In this document: piece by piece, positions 1 to 8,432 of the stretch | Layout of the letters: each line of letters opens with the position of its first letter | How positions within the stretch are numbered: position 1 is the first letter of the stretch | From: Bacillota bacterium | GTDB lineage: Bacteria > Bacillota > Sulfobacillia > JACIYH01 | DNA length: 64,000 nt | Reading direction: 5' to 3' | Assembly (NCBI GenBank): GCA_040757085.1 | Contig: JBFLXJ010000017.1 | Location: forward strand, 93,095 to 157,094 | Notes under the pieces: generated by a model | Database searches by the model: none | Told to the model about the DNA's origin: nothing | What the model saw: only the letters and a program-made list of their open reading frames with translations | Made by a program: the position numbers and the translations under genes

Positions 1-410
1 CCCCCCCCCCCGCCGCCCCCCCCCCCCACCCTCATAGTTCTGCTGGGCGAGATACTTTTCTCGCTGAGGCAGCCGCGTGGAGTGGCACAGAGAACCCAAA
101 GAGGCCGGGAGTCGACCGCCGGGAACTCCGGCGGGTGAGCTGAGGGGTTGGTCCAGGGCAACGCAGGGCCGCGCGCAAGGGCAGGGATGCGCGCGTGGCG
201 CAAAGAGGTGGGCAGGCAGCGGTTTTTCGCGCCGGGGCCGGCTGGCGTATTTGCTGACCTGTCCTTGCTGAAGGAACACCTGGAGCCGGCCAAGAAACAA
301 TTCGCAGACCGTCCGGTGAGCCGGGGCGTCGGGGTTGGGAAGTGCCTCGTGAGCTCTATAGCCACCGGGTCCGATCCCCGCGGCGGAGGTGTATTGCAGG
401 AGGCGAGAAC
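1..410. other. Gene-poor left edge with C-rich low-complexity start
   Basis: The first 27 bases are nearly pure C, which may be a contig edge or a low-complexity tract. The rest has open frames, but none has a convincing start, ribosome binding site or recognisable family. The stretch around 187-340 on the plus strand reads somewhat like protein but I cannot name it. Confidence 0.4.
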
Positions 411-596
411 GTGGATGTCGGGGACCCGGTTGCCAGTTTGCAGCGGGCCGTGCAGGAGGCGGCTGCGGCCAGGGACGCCCTGGACAGGAAGGTAGAGGAG
501 CTGGTGAGGGCCAGCCAGGCCCTGCACGGTGCCCTTGCTGCTCTCGCGGAGGCCTGGGAGGAGAGCGGTCCTTTGCCGGCCCGTCGCGCAAAGTGA
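411..596 (+). CDS. Small coiled-coil hypothetical protein
   Basis: Predicted 61-residue acidic, alanine-rich helical protein starting at GTG 411, with a good ribosome binding site (AGGAGG, 398-403) 7 bases upstream. The heptad-like pattern (LQRAV, LDRKVEEL, LHGALAAL) suggests a short coiled coil. No catalytic motif is present. It lies 36 bases before the decayed GAF/PAS gene and could be a separate small protein or the detached N-terminal coiled coil of that sensor. I do not recognise a family. Confidence 0.4.
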   Translation: MDVGDPVASLQRAVQEAAAARDALDRKVEELVRASQALHGALAALAEAWEESGPLPARRAK

Positions 597-632
597 CCGG
601 CCGCCGGCGCCGCGGAGCCTCCCGCGCCCGTC

Positions 633-2030
633 GTGGCGCTTCTCGAGGCAGCTCTCGATCTCTTGCTCGCGGTGCTCGGCTTGGATATGGGGGCTATCTG
701 GCTCGCGCCCCACAGGGTCTCACGCGGCCTGCCGAAAGGAGCGATTCGGATCGGTGAAGCCGTGCGCGCTGCCGGCCTGACCATACCCTCTATCCAGGCG
801 GTTCCCGACTGGGAAGCAGTGGGGGAAACCCACCCCGAACTGGCCCCGATCCGGGAGACCATGAGGCGCCTGGGCATTCGCGCCTCTATCGCCGTTTCCC
901 TGGAGCACAAAGGGCGCGGGGGCGGGTTTGCCCTGGCGGCGCCGCGACCGCGTGCGTGGACCGTTATTCCCCGGGGTCGGCGAGTTCGGCCTTCTGGAGG
1001 TTTTTCGGAGGGTCTGGAAGACAGGCAAGCCGGAGCGCCATCCGGTTGCCCTGTACAGGGACGCCCGCCTGGAAGGCTGGCGGGAAAACTACGTCTACAA
1101 GCTCCCTTCCGGCGAGATCGTGGCCGTCTATGACGACGTCACCGAGCGCAGGAAAATGGAGGGGGAAATTCGCCGCCAGGCCGCCCGCACTGAGGCACTG
1201 GTGCGCACCGCCTCCCACCTCAACGCCCAGCTCGACCTGGTCCGCGTGCTGAAGGTGGTTTGCGAAGAGACCCGCGCCGCGCTTGATGTCCCTGTGGCGT
1301 CGTCATGTTGCACGACGACAAGCGTGACGTGCTCTACCTGGCCGCCGGCTCGGGCCTGCCACCGGGGTTTGCCGAGCGCATGAAGCCTCTCCCACGTGCG
1401 CTTCACGATGAGTACGTCCGCCAGATGGGCCCGGTGGTTGTGATTCCAGATCTCAGGGCCACTCCGGACCTCCCCATGGTGGAGCCGTGCTTCGATCACA
1501 ACCTTCGCACCTGTGTGGGCGTCAGCATGCAACGGGACGGATACCTCGTTGGCGTTTTGGCCGTTGCCACCATTGGTGAAGTGCGCCGTTTCGCCGCAGA
1601 CGAGCTGGCGCTGCTGCAAGGCCTGGCGGATCAGGCCGCCCAGGCCCTGGTGAACGCCCGGCTGTTTTCCGAGACGCGACGCCGCTTGAAGCTCGTGCAG
1701 GCCCTGCGCAACATCGACATGGCCATCACGGGCAGTCTCGACCTGCGCGTCACCTTCAGCGTCGCCCTGGACGAGATAACCGCGCAGCTGGACATGGACG
1801 CCGGTGCCATCCTGCTCCTCAACCTGCACACCCAGACGCTGGAATACGCTGCCTGGCGCGGCTTTCGCACGAGGGCTCTCGACCGGATCCGCCTGCGCCT
1901 GGGCGAGGGCTATGCCGGCCGCGCCGCCCTGGAACGACGCACCATTTACGTTCCCAACCTGCCCGAGGCAGGGCTCGAATCTGCTCAGGCCCCGCTCCTG
2001 GCCAGCGAGGGCTTCGTCCGCCGCAGCAGA
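633..2030 (+). pseudogene. Decayed multi-domain GAF/PAS sensor gene
   Basis: Pieces of one signalling protein lie in alternating frames. From 633 a GAF-like segment is readable. After about 930 the frame changes, and a PAS-type end (LPSGEIVAVYDDVTERRKM) leads into a coiled linker and the start of a second GAF domain. Near 1302 a one-base loss moves the frame again, giving the rest of that GAF domain (MLHDDKRDVLYLAAGSG) and a third one starting near 1700. Homology stops abruptly near 2020, inside the third domain, so the output domain (kinase, cyclase or HD-GYP) is missing. Such proteins bind small ligands and pass the signal to an output domain. Two frameshifts plus truncation argue for a pseudogene; sequencing error could explain the frameshifts but not the truncation. 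Confidence 0.65.
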
Positions 2031-2381
2031 AAGACAGCCGCCCGGGGGCAGTTACTTGCACGGGTTTGGGCAAGTGAAATGTTGGTCCAGGCATTGACAG
2101 GCGAGATGCCAGGTGGTGGGCCTTCATGTATGAGGTTGACCTCCCGACCGCAGGGGATGTGGAAGGGTCCGACTACAAACCATGGTGTCTGGGGAAAGCT
2201 CTGGGGCAAGCTGGGCCGGTCACCCGGCCCAGCACCTGTTTGCTGGGGGGATAAGCGGCCGTCATGGATTGCGGCACCTATGGCCTTCCAAAATACAACT
2301 TGCGCCCCCCGGCTCACGAGCCCTACAGGGAACATTCGTACCGGATCTTGATAGTGTTGTCAGAAAACCTGACGCAAGATG
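2031..2381. other. Non-coding stretch between decayed sensor and gltS leader
   Basis: The open frame continues to 2351 but its residues no longer resemble a GAF domain or any family I know. No transposase, repeat or RNA was recognised here. Confidence 0.4.
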
Positions 2382-2410
2382 TTGACATTGCGGTCTGCTG
2401 TGACTAGAAT
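2382..2410 (+). promoter_or_regulatory. Sigma-A promoter of the glutamate synthase operon
   Basis: TTGACA at 2382-2387 and TAGAAT at 2405-2410 are separated by exactly 17 bases, a near-perfect vegetative promoter. Transcription should start near 2417, giving a leader of about 335 bases that contains the ykkC-type riboswitch and its terminator before the first gene. Confidence 0.8.
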
Positions 2411-2455
2411 TCGCATCAAAAGGAACATGGATCCGGGCCAAGTGCTGGTCCCGGG

Positions 2456-2590
2456 ACGGGAGTGCGCCTAGGGTTCCGCGTCCCTGGCTAAATGGTGTAG
2501 CAACGCACCCAGGGATGGACTGGTCCAAGCGGCGCAATGCAGCGGATGCTGCAACACCGTGGGTAGCAGAAGACCCGAGCGGCAGGTTCC
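2456..2590 (+). promoter_or_regulatory. ykkC-type riboswitch, probable ppGpp (subtype 2a) class
   Basis: The hallmark strings of the ykkC RNA family occur in order: CTAGGGTTCCG at 2468-2478, GGACTGGTCCAAG at 2517-2529, then CACCG and AGAAGACCCGAGCGG near the 3' end. The GTCCAAG form (not GTCCGAG) fits the subtype 2 RNAs that bind ppGpp or PRPP rather than guanidine. The downstream genes encode glutamate synthase, a known target of the ppGpp class, whereas the PRPP class usually precedes purine genes; the ligand is therefore inferred from context. The aptamer's 3' end overlaps the 5' arm of the terminator, as expected for a switch that prevents termination when ligand is bound. Confidence 0.75.
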
Positions 2591-2618
2591 GTCCGGCGGA
2601 AGTCCGCGCGGGTCTTTT
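2570..2618 (+). terminator. Riboswitch-controlled intrinsic terminator
   Basis: AAGACCCGagCGG (2570-2582) pairs with CCGcgCGGGTCTT (2604-2616) and ends in a T run. It lies inside the leader, 135 bases before the first gene, and its 5' arm is part of the conserved riboswitch 3' end. Aptamer folding and termination should therefore exclude each other. Confidence 0.8.
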
Positions 2619-2752
2619 GCATCTCCCGGCGGGTTCCGGGACTGACCCGCTCGCGGACGAAGTGTCAACTGGCAGCGGTCAGCTTTACAGTGTGCGCGGC
2701 GACTGCCAGTGGTTACCATAGCGCGACGCGACGGGAAGGGAGGACGGTAGGA

Positions 2753-3925
2753 ATGGGAACGCGGGTTTGGCCTCACCGGGGTGAGACTCGGGACGGAATG
2801 CGCATCCCGTCCGGGTGCGCAGTTGCCGGGGTGGCGAGTACAGGAGGGCGACTCATTTCGGGGGACACGGTAGTGTGCATGGTGTGTGCCATGCCGGAAC
2901 GGACTAATGGCCTGGGGGCGGGATATGCCGCCTACGGGATATATCCGGACCTGGCCGACTGTTACGCCTTCCACCTGATGTACGAGGACGCCCGGGCCCG
3001 TGCGGCCGTCGAGGAGCTGTTGCAGGCAAGGTTTCAGGTGGAGGCTGCGGAGCCCATTCCCACCCGACCGAGAGTCCTGGTCGGAGCCCCGATCCTGTGG
3101 CGCTACTTCCTGAGAGTGCCGGAGCGGGTCGCTCGTTCGTGGGAAGAGTCCCATGCCGAACCGGCGGGCGACGGGCCGCGCGGAGAGGACGATTACGTGG
3201 TGCGGACGGTGATGGACATCAACAGCGGGATCCCGGGGGCGTTTGTCTTTTCCAGCGGCAGGAACATGGGCGTGTTCAAAGCGGTCGGTCACCCCGAAGC
3301 GGTGGCAGACTTCTTCATGCTCGACCAGTACCGGGGCTACTCCTGGCTGGGTCACTCCCGGTTTCCCACCAACACGCCTGGGTGGTGGGGCGGAGCGCAC
3401 CCGTTCTCGCTGCTGGATTGGTCGGTGGTGCACAACGGGGAACTGTCGTCTTACGGGACGAACCGGCGCTACGTGGAGTCCTTTGGTTACCGGTGCACGC
3501 TACTTACCGACACCGAAGTGATCGTCTACCTGGTCGATCTGCTGGTGCGGCGGCATGGCCTGCCCCTGCAAGCGGCCTGCCGCATCCTCACCCCTCCCTT
3601 CTGGAGGGATCTGGATGGGATGGGCGAAGAGGCTGCGTGGCTCCGCACTGCCCGCATCATATACGGAGGCGCTCTGCTCAATGGGCCGTTTACCACCATA
3701 CTGGGTCACTCCCGCGGGCTCGTGGGGCTGACCGATCGCCTGATGCTGAGGCCGCTGGTGGCCGCCACCCGGGGAGATCTGTTCTACCTTGCCTCCGAGG
3801 AAGCGGCCATCCGGGCGGTTTGCTCCAGCCCTGAACGGGTTTGGTCCCCGCCGGCGGGGGAACCTGTCGCGGTGGAGGTGGGGCTATCGCAGTTCGGCGT
3901 TTCGGCGGGGGTGGCCCGGAGATGA
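2753..3925 (+). CDS. Glutamate synthase, glutamine amidotransferase (class II) subunit, archaeal-type split form
   Basis: Predicted 390-residue Ntn-type amidotransferase that releases ammonia from glutamine for the FMN subunit encoded next. The likely nucleophile is the Cys in SGCAVAGV (residue 22 from this start). Diagnostic blocks are GLGAGYAAYGIYP, GHSRFPTNTPGWWGGAHPF and VVHNGELSSYGTNRRY, which form the glutamine pocket. It corresponds to the first domain of bacterial GltB, here a separate protein as in methanogens and some Clostridia and Thermotogae. ATG 2753 is chosen for its GGGAGG ribosome site 9 bases upstream; ATG 2798 would bring the Cys to residue 7, as in many relatives. The stop overlaps the next start by 4 bases (ATGA). 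Confidence 0.9.
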   Translation: MGTRVWPHRGETRDGMRIPSGCAVAGVASTGGRLISGDTVVCMVCAMPERTNGLGAGYAAYGIYPDLADCYAFHLMYEDARARAAVEELLQARFQVEAAEPIPTRPRVLVGAPILWRYFLRVPERVARSWEESHAEPAGDGPRGEDDYVVRTVMDINSGIPGAFVFSSGRNMGVFKAVGHPEAVADFFMLDQYRGYSWLGHSRFPTNTPGWWGGAHPFSLLDWSVVHNGELSSYGTNRRYVESFGYRCTLLTDTEVIVYLVDLLVRRHGLPLQAACRILTPPFWRDLDGMGEEAAWLRTARIIYGGALLNGPFTTILGHSRGLVGLTDRLMLRPLVAATRGDLFYLASEEAAIRAVCSSPERVWSPPAGEPVAVEVGLSQFGVSAGVARR

Positions 3926-5427
3926 GCATTGCCACCCAGGACAGGATGCGTTACGCCTCCTACGTTCCGCCCGAATTCAGCATCAGGGTGGATGAGGCCC
4001 AGTGCAAGTCCTGTCACCTGTGTGTCCGCCAGTGTTCCTTTGGCGCCTTGACGTTCCGCGAGCGGGTGACCCCGCACGATACCAGCTGTGTGGGCTGCCT
4101 GCGGTGTGTGGCTGTGTGCCCCACAGGGGCGATCACCGTGGTGCACAACCCCTGGCCGCTGAAGCCGAACGATGCCTGGCCGGAGTGGGCAGTGCGCGGG
4201 ATTTGGAGGCAGGCCTCCAGCGGGGCCAAGATCCTCACCGGATGCGGCAACGACAAGCCCTATCCCATCCTCTGGGACCACCTGCTGATGGATGCTGCCC
4301 AGGTTACCAATCCCCCTATCGATCCCCTGAGAGAGCCCATGGAACTGCGCACTTACCTGGGGAGGAAGCCGGAGCGCCTGGTGCCGGGGCAGACCCTGGA
4401 ACCGCAGCTTCAGCTCGGGGTTCCCGTTATGTTCGCCGCGATGTCGTACGGGGCGGTGAGCCTGAACGTGCACCGGGCTCTGGCCATGGCTGCCCGCGAG
4501 ATGGGCACCTTCATGAACGCGGGGGAGGGAGGACTGCACAGGGATCTCGGGCCTTACGGAGAGCACATCATCGTCCAGTGTGCGTCCGGCCGTTTTGGCG
4601 TGGACCCCGATTACCTGCGGGCAGCCGCGGCGGTGGAAATCAAGATCGGGCAGGGAGCAAAACCGGGCATCGGTGGCCACCTGCCAGGGGAGAAGGTGAC
4701 GCCCGATATAGCTGCTACGCGCATGATCCCGGTTGGCACGGACGCCATCTCTCCCGCCCCGCACCACGACATCTATTCGATCGAAGACCTGCGCCAGCTC
4801 ATCTACGCCATCAAGGAGGCCGTGGATTACCAAAAGCCCGTGGGGGTCAAGATTGCGGCCGTGCACAACGTGGCTGCCATCGCCAGCGGTATCGTCAGGG
4901 CGGGGGCCGACTTCATCACCATCGATGGTTTCCGCGGGGGGACGGGTGCTGCTCCTCTGGCTGTGCGGGATCACCTGGGTATCCCGCTCGAGGTGGCGTT
5001 GGCGGCGGTGGACCGGCGGTTGCGCGAGGAGGGGATCCGGCACCTGGTGTCGCTGGTGGCGAGCGGGGGGATTCGAAGCAGTGCCGACGTCTTGAAGGCG
5101 ATCGCCCTGGGCGCCGACGCAGTCGCCATCGGCACCGCCGCCCTGGTGGCCCTGGGATGCCGGCTGTGCCAGAGGTGCTATACGGGCAGGTGCGCCTGGG
5201 GCATCACCACCCAGGACCCGGAACTGGTCAGCCGCCTGGATGTGGAGGCAGCGGCCTGGCGCCTTACCAACCTCCTGCGGGCCTGGAGCCTGGAGATCAA
5301 GGAGATGCTGGGGGCGATGGGGATCAACGCTATCGAGAGCCTGCGCGGCAACCGGGATCGACTGCGGGGCGTGGGTCTCGACCCGCTCACCCTGGAGATT
5401 CTGGGGGTGCAGCCCGCGGGCAGGTAG
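3922..5427 (+). CDS. Glutamate synthase FMN/Fe-S subunit with N-terminal 2[4Fe-4S] ferredoxin domain
   Basis: Predicted 501-residue synthase subunit that converts 2-oxoglutarate plus ammonia to glutamate using FMN. Two ferredoxin cysteine sets sit at about residues 28-38 (CKSCHLC...C) and 56-66 (CVGCLRC...C) and would pass in electrons. The TIM-barrel FMN domain follows, with GQGAKPGIGGHLPGEKV, DAISPAPHHDIYSIEDL, ITIDGFRGGTGAAP and ASGGIRSSADVLKAIALGA. A cysteine group near residues 412-423 (GCRLCQRCYTGRC) matches the cluster site of glutamate synthases. No NADPH-oxidising small subunit is encoded nearby, so ferredoxin is the likely electron donor. The start overlaps the upstream gene by 4 bases. 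Confidence 0.92.
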   Translation: MSIATQDRMRYASYVPPEFSIRVDEAQCKSCHLCVRQCSFGALTFRERVTPHDTSCVGCLRCVAVCPTGAITVVHNPWPLKPNDAWPEWAVRGIWRQASSGAKILTGCGNDKPYPILWDHLLMDAAQVTNPPIDPLREPMELRTYLGRKPERLVPGQTLEPQLQLGVPVMFAAMSYGAVSLNVHRALAMAAREMGTFMNAGEGGLHRDLGPYGEHIIVQCASGRFGVDPDYLRAAAAVEIKIGQGAKPGIGGHLPGEKVTPDIAATRMIPVGTDAISPAPHHDIYSIEDLRQLIYAIKEAVDYQKPVGVKIAAVHNVAAIASGIVRAGADFITIDGFRGGTGAAPLAVRDHLGIPLEVALAAVDRRLREEGIRHLVSLVASGGIRSSADVLKAIALGADAVAIGTAALVALGCRLCQRCYTGRCAWGITTQDPELVSRLDVEAAAWRLTNLLRAWSLEIKEMLGAMGINAIESLRGNRDRLRGVGLDPLTLEILGVQPAGR

Positions 5428-5463
5428 AACGATTCGCCACCCTCAAGTGACGGGGTGATCACG

Positions 5464-6201
5464 GTGAGTCCCACTGACGGAAGCGCTTGCACCATCCACG
5501 CGGGCGGGATGGACTTTCGCGAACTGGGGCGAAACATCCGCCAGGCGGTGGCAAGAGGGGCGCGTAACATCTACGTGCAGGATGTCTGCGGGCAGCGTTA
5601 CATAGCCGCCGGGCTGACCGCGGACGTGTCCATTGTGGTCCGGGGGGTTCCCGGTAACGACCTGGGAGCGTTCATGGAAGGGCCCCGCATCAGGGTACTG
5701 GGCAACGTCCAGGATGCCGTGGCCAATACGATGAGCGGCGGCGAGATCGTAATCCACGGCGACGCCCGCAACGTGCTCTGTTACGCCATGCGGGGCGGGC
5801 GCGTGTACGTACGGGGCGACGTGGGTTACCGGGCGGGCATCAATATGAAGGCCTCTGGCGATCGGTGCCCCGTCCTCGTCGTGGGTGGGTCGCCTGGAGG
5901 CTTCTTGGGCGAGTACATGGCGGGCGGACGCATGGTAGTGCTGGGAACCGTCGCCGGGGATTGGACGGGGGCGGGCATGCATGGGGGCGCCATCTACATC
6001 CGGGGAGGCGTTAGTCCCCATCGCCTGTCTCCGGATGTACGGGTGTGCGACCTCGACGACGCCGACTGGGGCCAGTTGCGGGCAGACATTTGGGAATACT
6101 GTCGGTTCTTCGACCTGGATCCCGACCCGTTCCTGGCCTCGTCCTTCGTGAAGCTGGTGCCCAGGCGCCTGCGGCCTTACGGTGACCAGTACACCCACTG
6201 A
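5464..6201 (+). CDS. Glutamate synthase GXGXG-domain subunit
   Basis: Predicted 245-residue protein equivalent to the C-terminal beta-helix domain of bacterial GltB, the third part of this split enzyme. Repeated glycine-rich turns are visible (GGEIVIHGDARN, GGRVYVRGDVGYRAG, GGRMVVLGTVAGDWTGAGM, GGAIYIRGG), typical of GXGXG domains, which have a structural and channelling role. GTG 5464 is preferred because GGTGATC at 5454-5460 is complementary to the 16S rRNA tail at good spacing; GTG 5455 is a possible alternative. It ends the operon 36 bases after the FMN subunit. Confidence 0.88.
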   Translation: MSPTDGSACTIHAGGMDFRELGRNIRQAVARGARNIYVQDVCGQRYIAAGLTADVSIVVRGVPGNDLGAFMEGPRIRVLGNVQDAVANTMSGGEIVIHGDARNVLCYAMRGGRVYVRGDVGYRAGINMKASGDRCPVLVVGGSPGGFLGEYMAGGRMVVLGTVAGDWTGAGMHGGAIYIRGGVSPHRLSPDVRVCDLDDADWGQLRADIWEYCRFFDLDPDPFLASSFVKLVPRRLRPYGDQYTH

Positions 6202-6343
6202 GCGCGTCGCGGGCCGCACCAGCGCCGGTACTCCCCGGGGGACTGCTCACCCGGGTGGGTGTTGAGCGTGGGAGGAGGATGGTGGCACGGGGGGCGAGAA
6301 GACCAATGGCGGGCCGGGACGTGCCCGAAAGGTGGCGAGCAGT

Positions 6344-7846
6344 GTGAGCGGTGTGCGCGGGATGGGGCGAGGACGGTCAGGCGGGGCAGCGGGAACGGGG
6401 GACGAGGCCCGGGCGTGGGCCCTTGCCGAACGGGCCCGGGCCTGCCTGGATCAGAGGAAGCTGGCGGAAGCAGAAAAGCTGCTGCGCCAGTCCCTGGAGG
6501 TGGCCTTCACCCGCGCTGCCGCCAACAACCTCGCTCTCTGCCTGTATGAGCAGGGCGACGCTGAGGGTGCGCTGGCGATACTGGAGCAGGTGTTTCAGGG
6601 TGACGAGCTGTCCCCCTACGCCCATGCCCTGGCCTCTCTGGCCCATTCCCGGCTGGGCGATAAGGGGGAGGCCAGGGCTCACGTCCAGCACGGCATCGCG
6701 GAGTTCGACACCGGGCTACGTGCCCTCCGCAACGGCCCGCCCGAGTCCCTGAAGTCGTGGCGGGAATACACGGTGATGATCAAACGGGCGGCAGCGGCCC
6801 TGGAGGATCACCGCCTGGTGTACGACCTCTACCGCCGCTGGGAGAACCTGCACTGGCAACCCGAAGACGACTTCCTGGGGGGCGTGGCCGCCTTCAACCT
6901 GGGCAAATACCGGCAGGCGGCACGCATCTGGCGACGGGTGCGCGATCCCCAGTGGGAGTTCGTGCGCGCCTATGTGGCCGCGGCAGAAGCGGTGGCCGAC
7001 GGGATAGTGCCCCCCTTCCCCATGGAGTACGACTACGGCTATGATGAGGAGGCTTTCGAGGAGGACGTACGCGTGATTTCAGCCCTGATGGAGGCAGACC
7101 CGGAGCGGGCGGAGGCTTACGTCCGTGAGAAGATGCAGCAGGCCCGCCTGCGGGTGCGGTTCCTGGGCCTGGCCTTGCTGGAGAAGGCGGAGAGCAGCCG
7201 GCAGGCGTTGGAGCAACTGGTTTATTACGGAGGGGAGTGGGGCATCGCCCTGGCGAAGCAGGTTTGCAAGGCGTCCATTCTCCCCGTGGAACTGAAGGCG
7301 GCTGCTGCGGAGGCTCTGGTGAGGCTGGGCGTGCAGCCGCCCGACCAGCCGGCCGAGATCATCCACGATGGCGAGCCGGTGCAAATCCAGATCAGGCAGA
7401 TGGAACTCATCATGCGAACGGACCCCGAACTGGCGCGTCTGACCGAGAAGGCGATGCAGTTGCGGGACGCCGGCCGGCCCGAGGAGGCCAAGGAAATCCT
7501 GGAGTCGATGCTGGTGGACGGTCGGGCCTACCCTCCCGCCATGCTGACGCTGGCCAACCTGTACCGCAGCGAAGGCGACCTGGACCGGGCACAGTCCCTG
7601 CTGGAGATTCTGGGCCGCGCCTTTCCCCGCCACCCCATCGTGCAGTTCAACCTGGCGGGATTCTGGCTGCAAAAGGGCGACCCGGGACGGGCGCTCTCCT
7701 ACTTCCGCCGGGTGGATCGCGCCGCCCTCCCCGCCGAAGCCCAGCCGAGATACGATGCCCTCGCCGCCCACCTGCGCGAATACTCCAGCCACGGTGCCCA
7801 TCCCGCGACCATCCGCAACCGCGCCAGGAGGAAGCGCGGGAAGTGA
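6344..7846 (+). CDS. Tetratricopeptide-repeat protein
   Basis: Predicted 500-residue helical-repeat protein with no signal peptide or membrane segment, so probably a cytoplasmic scaffold. TPR-like helix pairs are clear at the N-terminus (ALAERARACLDQRKLAEAEK, ANNLALCLYEQGDAEGAL) and C-terminus (LANLYRSEGDLDRAQSLLEI, FNLAGFWLQKGDPGRALSYF). The middle also has repeat-like helices but is more divergent. GTG 6344 is chosen for AAAGGTGG 9 bases upstream. It is 142 bases after the glutamate synthase operon. Its partner is unknown. Confidence 0.75.
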   Translation: MSGVRGMGRGRSGGAAGTGDEARAWALAERARACLDQRKLAEAEKLLRQSLEVAFTRAAANNLALCLYEQGDAEGALAILEQVFQGDELSPYAHALASLAHSRLGDKGEARAHVQHGIAEFDTGLRALRNGPPESLKSWREYTVMIKRAAAALEDHRLVYDLYRRWENLHWQPEDDFLGGVAAFNLGKYRQAARIWRRVRDPQWEFVRAYVAAAEAVADGIVPPFPMEYDYGYDEEAFEEDVRVISALMEADPERAEAYVREKMQQARLRVRFLGLALLEKAESSRQALEQLVYYGGEWGIALAKQVCKASILPVELKAAAAEALVRLGVQPPDQPAEIIHDGEPVQIQIRQMELIMRTDPELARLTEKAMQLRDAGRPEEAKEILESMLVDGRAYPPAMLTLANLYRSEGDLDRAQSLLEILGRAFPRHPIVQFNLAGFWLQKGDPGRALSYFRRVDRAALPAEAQPRYDALAAHLREYSSHGAHPATIRNRARRKRGK

Positions 7847-7929
7847 CGCTCCCCACTCGCCTGCGGCATTCGGTCGGTACCGGAGCGCCCGGCCGAGATC
7901 GACCTTGGGATCGCCCCCCCTACAGGGCC

Positions 7930-8307
7930 ATGGTGGAAATGGCGAAGCTGTGTACAGCCTGCCTCCGAAGAAGCGAGGAGGTAGGCGAGGTTCCGAATCC
8001 GGCCCAGGTTCAGCCGTTGGAGTGGGGGGACCCTGATCTCGGGGAGCGCCGCCGCCTGCACGTGTGGGGGCTGGCTGGCATCGGATGGGGACGAGGTGAC
8101 AATGCCAAATGGGGCGCCCGCATCATAAGGGAGGTACCGGCCGGCGAAGTGGTCGAGGTCGTCCGCGAAGAAGACGGGTTCGCCCACGTGCATGGCAGGC
8201 TGGTAAGGCGACCAGGAAAAGCAGCCCCAGCAGTGCGATTCCCTCGATGGCGCGCTCCCATCGTGTCTTCGCGATGGCCAGAATCGGCCGTACTGAACTC
8301 AGCTTGA
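7930..8307 (+). CDS. Doubtful hypothetical protein with SH3-like segment
   Basis: Open frame of 125 residues. The centre (ARIIREVPAGEVVEVVREED) resembles bacterial SH3 domains, but the ribosome site is poor and the C-terminal third looks random. A different family seems readable on the opposite strand at 8192-8326, and both cannot be intact genes. I regard this as a possible gene remnant. Confidence 0.25.
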   Translation: MVEMAKLCTACLRRSEEVGEVPNPAQVQPLEWGDPDLGERRRLHVWGLAGIGWGRGDNAKWGARIIREVPAGEVVEVVREEDGFAHVHGRLVRRPGKAAPAVRFPRWRAPIVSSRWPESAVLNSA

Positions 8308-8326
8308 GTCGCCTGCCCTCCCCTAT
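8192..8326 (-). pseudogene. Possible N-terminal fragment of a small membrane protein (DUF1648-like)
   Basis: Read on the minus strand, about 40 residues look like the beginning of a membrane protein: a basic stretch (RPILAIAKTRWERAIE) followed by one hydrophobic helix (GIALLGLLFLVAL), a pattern seen at the start of DUF1648 proteins. The family's LPxxIPxHF motif does not follow, so if real it is truncated or frameshifted. Confidence 0.3.
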
Positions 8327-8415
8327 CCCCCCGCATTGTATCACGTGGTGCTCCCTCCGACCGCGCCGTGGTGGGCAGGGGGCCGATAAGTCGGAGAGGC
8401 GCGACGCTCCCGGTA

Positions 8416-8421
8416 TATAAT
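8416..8421 (+). promoter_or_regulatory. -10 box before the GerMN lipoprotein
   Basis: A perfect TATAAT lies about 12 bases before the first possible start. No convincing -35 box is found 16-18 bases upstream, so it may belong to another sigma factor or be fortuitous. Confidence 0.35.
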
Positions 8422-8432
8422 ACGGCGAGGGG

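Noticed and set aside
1-27. Poly-C tract as a functional element
   Set aside because: At the very window edge; cannot be told from a contig-end artefact.
2456-2590. Guanidine-I riboswitch
   Set aside because: The sequence has CTGGTCCAAG rather than GTCCGAG, and the genes are glutamate synthase, not guanidine export or carboxylase; the ppGpp subtype fits better.
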